DNA of 64,000 bases from positions 90,432,665-90,496,664 of the forward strand of contig CM050453.2 of assembly GCA_027563935.2 (NCBI GenBank), read 5' to 3'. A program made the translations under genes and the position numbers. Shown here piece after piece: positions 55,626 through 64,000 of the stretch. The notes under the pieces are model-generated. The model saw only the letters and a program-made list of their open reading frames with translations. It searched no databases and was not told the DNA's origin. The DNA comes from Costus lasius (Eukaryota; Streptophyta; Magnoliopsida; Zingiberales; Costaceae). Within the stretch, counting starts at the first letter, position 1, and every line of letters begins with the position of its first letter.

Positions 55626-56062
55626 AAGAGAGACGATGTCCAATTAAAATAAAAGTGATCCCTCTTCTTTAGTTCAACTAAGTTGACTTTACATAAGGGA
55701 ACGCCTTTATGCAAGGAAAACTTAGGAGAACAACAAGGAAAGTTTCCTTGTAAATAGTCTAAGCTATGTTTCTCCTCATAAGGGGACGCCTTTATAAGGG
55801 GAAGACGTAGGGACAAAAAGATTGGAGCGAGCTAAGTTACTTTTTTATAGAGGTGGTATAGGACATCTACGTAAGAGATGAGGCTTAGACGCAACCAAAG
55901 TAGACGAAAATAAATTGCCTAAGATGAAGGTACGAGATTCGAGCAATCAATTTCTATCGAATCACGTCAAACCCTCTCCTACAATAAGGTTGAAATTACG
56001 AAGACGAATCAATCGTCACTCTATATTCGTCGTGGACAACGAACAAAGCAAGAGGGGGAGAA

Positions 56063-57622
56063 TGTTAGGCCCAGCCCTTACTTTCAGCCCAACCCATTTG
56101 GGCCATTGACCAAAGGTCAAAATTGGCCCAAGCCATTGCCAAATCAAATGAATCTGATTTGGGGGAGAATCCGGATGGACGGTGGAATCCAATTTGCGAG
56201 CTTTGTCCTTGTTTGGCAACAGCGTCAGCCTGTTGCCGACAGCTGAAATCACAGGTGTACCATTAGAGATGACGCCGGCCAACGACACCTTGCCAAGTGG
56301 CAATTTCCGTTAGAGGAAGCGACGGCTCGAGCACCGTCGATGAAGCAGAAAATGGCGACTACGCATGGACGAGACGCAAAACGATTAGATGTCAGGTGGT
56401 GAAATCCCGCATTCGGCGAGCTGTTTCATCACCTCAAGCATGCGTCTGGACAATCGGAGCGGGCGCAGGGGAGTCGGTAGGAAAGTATGGCCGCATGGAG
56501 CATGGACGGTGGACGAAAGCACCGGATGCACACGAACTCTGTGAGAGATGAAGCGACACAATGGGCTGATGAGAGCAGCTCGAGCACTTCGACGCCGCAT
56601 GGCGTCCATCGAGTTCGGAGAAGGCTCCCATGGTAGATCTCCGTGTGATGCAAGCGTGCCGGCTAAGATCTGGACGAAGATCGAGATCAAGAAACGAGAC
56701 ACGGGCAGATCATAGAGAGATCTCGCGTGACGATAGTGCTAGTTCGGCCATCTGAATGAACGGTTGTCTATAAGAACAGGGGATAGCGGGCTCAGTGAGA
56801 AAGGGGAGGAACTACTGGGATTGAACTGAGGGGAACGAACGGCTAAATGAGGGACGAACGACGGTAAGTGGCGTAAACCGGGCGTTCGGAACTCACCTAA
56901 GGCAACGCCTCCGCCTCTCCCTCCTCTGAACTCAACGTCGACCTACCGGCGAGGGCTTGTGAACCCCCTCTCAGTAGCTCCGGTGGGTGGGTGGCGAGGT
57001 TCGGAGCCTCGTCGATGCTAAGCTCTACTTCAGCGGCGAACTCTTCCTCTCCTTTCTCCCCGTCGCCCCTTTTTCTCTCCAGTGGTTCGGCGAGCCTCAA
57101 GTCTCGAAACTTAGGTAAACACCGAGTTCGAACAGAGGCGTCGATCGGTCAACGGGCGGAAGTTTGGGTTGCCCGACACTCGACAGAGAAGAACGCCGTC
57201 GCCGAGCTTGTCGGAAGGAGAAACGCGCAGACGTTGTTCCGACAAAGCCGTAGGCTATGCACGTGAATGAAGCTGCGAGAGTTTGGTTGCTGATGTGGCA
57301 GCAAAATGCGGACGCGGGCGAAGGCGTGTTCCGGGTTCAGATCCATTCAGCTGAAGGTATAAATCTGATTCTTTTCATTCGATTTGGATTCTGACGTGGT
57401 TGTTCCCTTGTTTTCCTTTTCCCCTCTCTCTTCCTAGGTTGGACAAGGCTGAGGGATGCGCACGCGAATGTGTCCCTATCGGTCACGCTGAACCTGAACC
57501 AAAATAGTTAAAATGATCCCCTACGTGGGATTTTAATTGATTTGACCCTGCATGGCATTTAAAAATTATTGTAATAATTTATTTAGCTGATTTGTTGTAT
57601 TATGTTAAAACAGGGTGTGACA
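56063..57622 (+). repeat. Gag-only array, LTR c (complete, 1560 bp)
   Basis: The only complete LTR of the array: TGTTAGGCCC to GGTGTGACA, followed by the right target duplicate CTAGT. A TATA-like TCTATAAGAA lies at about 56767. The last 384 bp contain a second TATAAAT-like word (57359) and an intron-like CTCTTCCTAG end (57430-57439). Confidence 0.85.
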
Positions 57623-57809
57623 CTAGTTATATTTGATCCATGACAAACAGTTAAAATGGTCCTCTCTCTGTGTTTATGTAGAACTATAGTTTCCTTTCTT
57701 TTTTGAATTTTCACATAATCAACAAAAATCAATGGAATTTGTGAAGATTTTAAACTCTATTCAACAAAAATACGTTGAATGACGATTTTAGGTAAAAGTA
57801 AAGTTTCAC

Positions 57810-58290
57810 TGTTTGATTATTTTGCATATTCATAAATACATGATCTATTGTATAGTTCTAGAACAACCTATATAATAAAATAATTAAGACATATCTAATT
57901 GTGTCATCAATCTTGGTGTGCTTTAATGTCCACTGTCGGGCTATAAATCTTCCACTGCTATCCTTCTTTAGACGACTCTCGATGGGAAGATACAACGTTG
58001 GTTAATGATGCAAGTGGGGATGTAACCCATATTTATAATGGAAAAACCCTAAGCTCCCTCCATAAAGGAGTTTTGCATTTCAGGTGGGAGATCCATAATC
58101 CAATAAAGATTATCCAATAAGGATTTCTCTCAAACCCAGGGTGAAGAATCCAATATCCAATAGCGATTCCTCTTAAAACCCGCGAGCTATACAATCTATC
58201 TTTCACATTCAATATTGAGATGTTATGGGCCCATTAATCAATTAACAAATGCTCCCACGAATCAATAATGTTAGACCAAAAATTCCAACA
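57810..58290. mobile_element. 481-bp solo LTR with TTCAC target duplication
   Basis: TGTTTGATTATT to AATTCCAACA, flanked by TTCAC (57805-57809 and 58291-58295). Copy X has the single site TTCAC at 11331-11335 in the same context (GTAAAGTTTCAC). TG/CA ends and a 5-bp duplication without coding sequence indicate a solo LTR. Size suggests a copia-type element, but that is only inference. Confidence 0.85.
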
Positions 58291-58295
58291 TTCAC

Positions 58296-60012
58296 AAGAG
58301 CATAATTTGTGACCATCGTCACTAACTGTGATTACAATTTTGAACAAAACGAGTAGCGACACAGTCCAATGCTCACCTAGCATGTTTTGATCAATTCCTA
58401 CATATTTAACTAGAAATTAGAAAAATTCTAAAGCCGGGAAGGAAGATTTGTGGAGGATAAATAGTGATCAAAGCAACCTTAGAGGAGGAGAATAAGAACC
58501 GAGTAGGATTTCAAGTGCAAACCAAGAGTAGTGACTTCCACTTTCCGCGAGAGATCTCGAGTTCGAATTTGAGAATAACCTGAGTAATAGCACACTCAAT
58601 GAAAAGGGAAAGAAGAGAAGAGTTTTATATCATTTTTCCTAGTTCATGAGAAGGATCAAAGGTGAATTGAGCTAACCCTAATCTTCCAATGACTATAAAA
58701 AATTACAATTATGGTTCATGAACCCTAACCATCTCAATTTATTTGCTATTTACAAGCTATGATGAGTTTGTGTTTACTTTAGTGGCTTTTATAGCTTAAC
58801 TCTAATTTTAAAATATAGGGAGTAATCTATTGTAAATATTCTATCATGTTATATTAATTAATTATTCTATTTGTGTAGGTTAATTAATTAATATAATTTA
58901 GATGACCATGATTTTCTATCATAAATGTTTGAATATATTATGAATAAATCACATATATTTATGATATATCTATAATATGTCATCAACGTCATAAAAAAGC
59001 CAACAAATTAATATTGTCATAAATTGACACAACCATTATAAAATATGGCTAAAATTGATATTTGCATTTTAAAATTTAGTTAAAATTGACATTGGCATAA
59101 ATTAAATCAAAACTGTCATTTCAAAAATTAGTATAATAATAACTTAGAAATCAATGTTAAACTAAATCAATCTTAAACCTTAACAATTATGGTTGGTCTT
59201 AGAAATTAGATTTTAGTTAACTCACAATACAACTGTCTTTTCCTCATCCTCTCCCTTAGAAAAGAAAATCATTTATAATCTCGAACTTATATTAATAAAT
59301 ATATTTTTTGGCAAGCTAATTAATAAATATAATTGGATAAATTGATTTATTATCATAAATTTTTAAATATATTATAATATACTATGAATGAGTAATATTT
59401 AGAGCTTGATTACAAGATGTGTATCAACAATTAAGATTCTTACTAATTAAATTAACTAACACCCTCTAAAAGCATTAAAATTGACATTGCTATTTAAAAT
59501 ATTGATGTAATATTAATGAAAATAAATAATATTAGACTACGGTCAACGAAGCCTCAATAATTATGTCAAGAAATTGATATTAATAAATTAAAATTAATGT
59601 GTTTTTTATTTCTTCCTCCTAGTTTTTTGTCCAAGGAAATACATAAGAGTTTGATCTTTTTATTCATTCTTGATCTCAAGATTCTTTTAAATCCATCAAA
59701 ATTAAGATAAATTCACTAAGATATGACTTGAGGAATGTTCCTTCTATCATATTAAGCATGAGCTTCTAATCTTTACAACAAGCTTGTCAGTGATATATTG
59801 AGTCATATAAAGTGATTCTAGTTTTTATTATAAAGTGATTCAAGCATGTGCATGACATGCATGACTTCACACATAACTGCATTCAATAAGTATAATTGAA
59901 TGACAAACAAACCTTTTATCATCTAATTATCGTTATTCTTTTTCTAACATAGAGGCTGATAATTTATCCTTCCATAAGAGTGCTTTTTCTAAACCATTTT
60001 ATACAGGTAAGG
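58296..60012. other. AT-rich DNA; continuation of copy Y, then unassigned
   Basis: 58296-58345 still aligns with copy X up to the Tekay-like insertion point (Y position about 58341). Beyond it the DNA is strongly AT-rich, with no open frame or recognisable element to 60012. Confidence 0.55.
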
Positions 60013-60584
60013 TGTCAGGAACTGATTAGCTTAAGCACGCCACGTCAACTCCACGTCAGATAGGTATGATTTTTCAACAGCCGAGATCCCAATCAACTGC
60101 CGCGTGTTGCCATTGACCCGCGTTCGGATCTCAAATCGAGTGTCACGCGCCGAACGCACAACACACTAACGCACTGGAACAGACCTACGGCAGGGGAGGA
60201 CAATTCACGTCCCTTGCCCTCAGCCTCCATCGGCGGCCCATTGGTCGCCAAAAATGGGTCATCGGTGGTGACGAAGATGTCTGGGAAGAGATTGGGAAAA
60301 GCTCGCCAGAAGGACAGAGTGTTGACACTGAAACTCAAGGGAAAGTTTCTCTGTTTATTCTATCTACAAACAGATACCTAAAACCCCTCTATACAGCTCT
60401 CTGTATACACTCAACTCCTCTCCTCTCCATCCAGTCTCACTCGTCGGGATCACCGCCTGAGGAAGGAGGAGGCGGCGAACCTCAGACCGCCGCTTGGGAG
60501 GAAGGTGATACGCTCGTCACCTACTCTTGCTGGTGTCCGCGAGTCGGGAAGTTCCCTCTCTCCTACCTCTCGTGGAAGCTAGTG
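60013..60584 (-). repeat. Truncated gypsy LTR (second copy of the 4612-5600 LTR)
   Basis: TGTCAGGAACTGATTAGC matches the LTR end at 4612. Similarity continues, with an internal deletion near 60145, to CGTGGAAGCT (about 60580), where the sequence switches to Athila-like DNA. The primer site seen beside the first copy is absent, so this is a 3' or solo LTR cut by the neighbouring element. Confidence 0.78.
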
Positions 60585-61224
60585 TACTTATATGCTCATT
60601 TTATTCGAGAAAGTAATTTCACTCTTAAATCGCATTCATCAAACAATATATCGACCCAAAACTTCATGCATCGATCAATAAAAAATTTTAATAGCTAGAT
60701 ATATATTGAAGAAATAAATTCAATATAATAGGTCTATTTCCAATCACAGGCATTGACATAGACATTCATCATCAAGAAAATAATCACAATGGCAACAGTA
60801 GAAATTTTACAAAAGTAGACCACACATCGTAGGCATATCATCTCAGCAATATATATATATCAATCAAGATTCTGCAAAGTGCAAGCATCACAAGTATCAT
60901 CATAGGAAAACAGTGCACATAGCAAGAACAAATTCACCATTCAAAGTTATACAATGCCAAATATTAGAATGCACCTACACATGGCGCCAAATCACATCAT
61001 CAACAGAAATCATAATATCTAAATACAACCATATTGAATCAAAAACACAAATATCATAATAACACAGTACAACCAGATCAAATTAACACAACATCAAAAC
61101 GAGGATCCACAGGCACCGGACACAAGAAGTATGACCGAGTCATCCTTCCCTATAGAAACATGAATCATCAATAGGGTATAAAGATGAATGAAACATAGAT
61201 AGGAGAAGGAATACTCACAAAGCT
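60585..61224 (-). other. 3' non-coding region of the minus-strand Athila-like element
   Basis: 60588-61150 matches 27430-27960 (for example GATATATATTGAAGAAATAA). It lies downstream, on the minus strand, of the env-like ORF. The LTR expected beyond it is replaced by the truncated gypsy LTR. Confidence 0.65.
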
Positions 61225-62609
61225 TTAATTATCCACATCAGAATCTATCTCCTCGGTTGCTTCATCAGCAGGGGCAGCATCCATGGTATCATCCTGACCA
61301 CCTTCATCTCCATCATCACCGCCATCCTCCCCACCATCTCCATAACCAAATCTATCATAGAGAAAGTTTCCCATCTCTTCCATATAATTCCCAAGTTCCT
61401 CAACATCTTTATGTAAATATCCGATGGCGTCATGCATCTTCTCTATGAGGCGTCCCTAACGGTACACCTCTGCAGAAAGGCCCTGAAAACTAGGGTAATG
61501 TACACTTGACCATCCCCTGGTAGCTCTATGTGAACAAGATCCTACAGCTCTGTATGAGGGGGAATCGGTAGCTCGGCGTGGCGGCAAATCTATACTTATA
61601 ACAAAGGGGTCATCACCACCACCCCAGGTGGGTGGTGGTGGTAGCTTCAGTAGCTGCGTTTGGAGAGCGCTTCCAATTTGATCTTGGACCGTGGTATTCT
61701 TTGTGTTTGGAAGTGGTAAAGTTGAAGCACACGGTCCAAGAACCAAGCAATAAGTGTCTCATTTTCTAACAATCATTTCATAGCTACACACGACTCAATA
61801 TAAATCCTAGAATTTTCCTTAGCCACTTCAATCCCACATGGCTCAATATTCAAGGAAAGGGCTATAACAATAAGGAAACCTCCTATCACAATAGCACCTT
61901 TCTTTGCCCTAGCAACCTTATCCAAGTGTTTGACAAAAAAAAAGCTAAATCTACAGGGTACCCATAAAGCATGCACCAAAGAAAATATAGTTCGGACTGA
62001 CATACCATACCATCACTTTCGCCTCATCCGAACATTGTATGAGCCAAAACACGGTGCACAAATTTGATGCAGGGGTTCGAAATCTTGTTAGCTCTGGATG
62101 ACAATGCTGAAAAACTGGACTATGATGTAATCTGGTTCCAAAACGCATGCTGAATAAAATTAATTGGTACATGAGTATGCCCTCCTCCTAGTAAATGGAA
62201 AATGGATTTGATATCTCTGAGTATAAGGTTCCTTTCAATATTGGCCATGCAACAGGTGATCTCACCTTCAGCATGTCGATCAGTAAACTCATGGAGCTCC
62301 ATATCCATATTACTGAGGAACTCTAGAACTAATGGGAGATAGGTTTGCGGTGTCATCTGGAAAAATTTCTTTGCCCTGATCTGGTCAAACATCCGAAACA
62401 TATCCTCATAGATCCCTAAAACATCCAAGGTACGCTTGTCAGCGTACTTGGTGTTGACCACACGTCGGGTAAGCAGCTGATTATATCGCACCTCTTGAAT
62501 TTTATCTCTGAATATGATCCCCATATGGGTTTGGAGGTGAATATGAAGAAGACTTAGCTGGCGCTTTGCCCTTACTCTTCGAAACTACTTGCTTGGTCCT
62601 TGGTGCCAT
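61225..62609 (-). pseudogene. Athila-type env-like ORF (minus element)
   Basis: Minus-strand ATG at 62609 (MAPRTKQVVSKSKGKAPAK) leads to a frameshift near 62525, where an extra G lies in a GGGG run. The frame then matches the plus element: IIFRDKIQEVRYNQLL, RRVVNTKYADKRTLDVLG. 62003-61773 continues with KGAIVIGGFLIVIALSLNIEP. The C-terminus (61437-61225) is strongly acidic (GEDGGDDGDEGGQDD), unlike the coiled-coil tail of the plus copy. Frameshifts make it a pseudogene. Confidence 0.72.
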
Positions 62610-63970
62610 TTCAGATGAAAGGATGGAAACAAAGCAGTATAATGTGAATGGAAAAACTTAAACAAACTATCACATGCATTGGAACAGAATCGCGCCTGGA
62701 TGTTCTGAATGCAGCTTCACATATCTAGGTTTCTGGTTGAAATCAACGCTTCAAACTTCTTCAGGAAGATGATTATTTTCCTTGTGAAACCTCCTGGAAA
62801 TAGAAATCAGCTTAATCGAGGTTCAATCGACACTAATCAAAGCTGGCGGAAGTCTCGGCGAACGAACGCTGGTTGAGTTCGCTTGAAGCTTCAAATCAGT
62901 TCAATGTTGAATGGGAATAATTAGAAACTCGTCGGAATCAGCTAGAGAGGGTCACAAAAGAGTTCTGGAAAGGAAGATTAGCTAAAATCGAAGAATCGAA
63001 TGTTCGGTTGACAGAAAATGAAGAAGGGCAAAACTCGTCGATCAAATGCTGGAAACGAATAGATCAAGCTCGAAAATACAAGATCGAAGGTCAGAGATGA
63101 TCGGGAAAGCTCGCCGAAGGGATTGGAGGGCAGTGACAAGCTGAAATCCAAGAGGCAGCGCGGCATTGAAGGAAAACACAGGAGAAAAACCTTAAACCAC
63201 AGCTAAAAACTCTAAAATACGGTAGTAGAGTCATGTAGGGCCAACACAATTATGGCCGTAATTTACATTACAGCACTGCCGTAATTTAGTCTGGTTCAAA
63301 AACGCTCGAAATTATAGCTCGTGAAGCAAATAATGGCACCCCTGTAAAATTTTCTGAAAAATCTTCAAACAAAATTACGACCGTGAAATTAATTATGGTA
63401 CTTCCGTAATTGTTTCTGGAAGACAAACACTCTAAAACACGTGTCATGATAAACATTACGGCACCGCCGTAAAAGAGAGTTATTTTTTTTTAGCAAAACG
63501 ACGAAAATAAAACAACAGGCATAAAAAATTTTGCACCCCTTATCGTAAAAACCTCTAGAGTAAACTAACACAACATTATGACCGGTAATATAAATTACGG
63601 TAGTGCCGTAAAAGACGCAAAACTTTTTGGAAAGAATTAAAGCGAAATTACGGATGGTGTAACTACGGCACTGCCGTATAACACACAAAAATCTCGAAAA
63701 CTCTTTGGAAAGAAACAAGTCGAAACTACGGCACATAAAACTTATTACGGTATCGCCGTAAAAGCCATCAAAACTTCTGGACAAAAATTACCCAATATTA
63801 CGGCCCGCAATAAACATTACGGTAGTGCTGTAATTTATAAAAAATACGAATTTTTCCTACAAAATGAAAAGAAAAATTAGTACTAAAAGTAAACTAAAAT
63901 AAAAGAAACGAAACTAAGCAAGAGGGCTTGGGTTGCCTCCCAAGAAGTGCTAATTTAAGGTCATTAGCTT
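62610..63970 (-). other. pol-env spacer of the minus-strand Athila-like element
   Basis: On the minus strand the motif CTTGGGAGGCAACCCAAGCC (about 63928-63947) marks the usual region just after pol. The double-palindrome cluster (63249-63834) follows, then a leader of about 600 bp without recognisable genes up to the env-like ORF. Pol itself would lie right of the window. Confidence 0.65.
63249..63834. repeat. Double-palindrome cluster, ATTACGG flavour (pol-env spacer)
   Basis: On the plus strand, [14/15 bp]-N4-[19 bp]: 63249-63262 (ATTATGGCCGTAAT), TTAC, 63267-63285 (ATTACAGCACTGCCGTAAT); 63374-63387, ATTA, 63392-63410; 63797-63811 (ATTACGGCCCGCAAT), AAAC, 63816-63834 (ATTACGGTAGTGCTGTAAT). 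More composites are near 63440, 63573, 63650 and 63728. The minus-strand open frame 63389-63784 repeats FYGTTVIYITGHN, the same peptide pattern as the array at 444-1037. Confidence 0.88.
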
Positions 63971-64000
63971 GATCGTTCTGCACTCAGATCTGATCAAGGT

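Larger units (their letters stand above)
50744..57622 (+). mobile_element. Gag-only LTR retrotransposon in tandem form, LTR-gag-LTR-gag-LTR
   Basis: TGTTAGGCC at 50744 and GGTGTGACA at 57622 are flanked by CTAGT (50739-50743 and 57623-57627). Copy X keeps a single CTAGT at 10766-10770. Three LTRs start at 50744, 53110 and 56063, with two internal segments between them. Internally there is only gag, a tandem repeat and a polypurine tract; no protease, RT or integrase. This fits non-autonomous gag-bearing elements (TR-GAG type). The outer ends are intact, so internal duplication probably followed one insertion. Confidence 0.88.

Noticed and set aside
60093..60338. 81-codon minus frame
   Set aside because: It lies wholly inside the truncated gypsy LTR and has no counterpart domain.

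Overview
This is nuclear DNA of a flowering plant: a repeat-dense block of nested LTR retrotransposons around one intact host gene. The evidence is the intron-containing cytochrome P450, LTR retrotransposons of recognisable plant lineages (Tekay/Del-like, Athila-like, another chromodomain gypsy, Ty1/copia), LTRs primed by tRNA-Met-like or tRNA-Asp-like sites, and 5-bp target-site duplications. I could not decide between monocot and dicot. There are no operons, CRISPR arrays or prokaryotic signals.

Layout. 1-1.95 kb: 3' end of a plus-strand gypsy element (integrase tail, LTR-like DNA, an 81-bp tandem array). 1.95-5.6 kb: a minus-strand gypsy remnant (gag, protease, RT) with its LTR. 5.77-7.69 kb: a five-exon CYP704-like P450, apparently intact. 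8.65-11.37 kb: copia remnant 'copy X'. 11.38-25.22 kb: a very young Tekay-like element in tandem form (LTR-internal-LTR-internal), inserted into copy X. 25.2-28.7 kb: minus-strand Athila-like LTR and 3' region. 28.7-38.1 kb: plus-strand Athila-like element (LTR, gag-protease, env-like ORF; no RT or integrase). 39.05-60.0 kb: 'copy Y', a paralogue of copy X, split by an old chromodomain gypsy (39875-47565, itself holding a 2.2-kb LTR-type insertion), a gag-only tandem array (50744-57622), a 481-bp solo LTR (57810-58290), and a roughly 2.5-kb segment carrying a cornichon-like first exon. 60.0-64.0 kb: an LTR fragment joined to a minus-strand Athila-like element.

What stands out. Copies X and Y serve as each other's empty sites, so several insertions can be bounded to the base with their target duplications. 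The most unusual signal is a composite of two palindromes, [19-bp dyad]-N4-[14/15-bp dyad], repeated many times in the Athila-like elements. It occurs both in the LTR and in the spacer between pol and the env-like ORF. It exists in two flavours, core ATCACGG..CCGTGAT and core ATTACGG..CCGTAAT, which differ by paired changes that keep the symmetry. A related ATTACGG-type composite forms an 81-bp tandem array near the left edge. Its function is unknown.

Only the P450 looks like a working host gene. The second Tekay-like gag-pol frame is open but lacks integrase; the other element genes are broken by stops, frameshifts or deletions.
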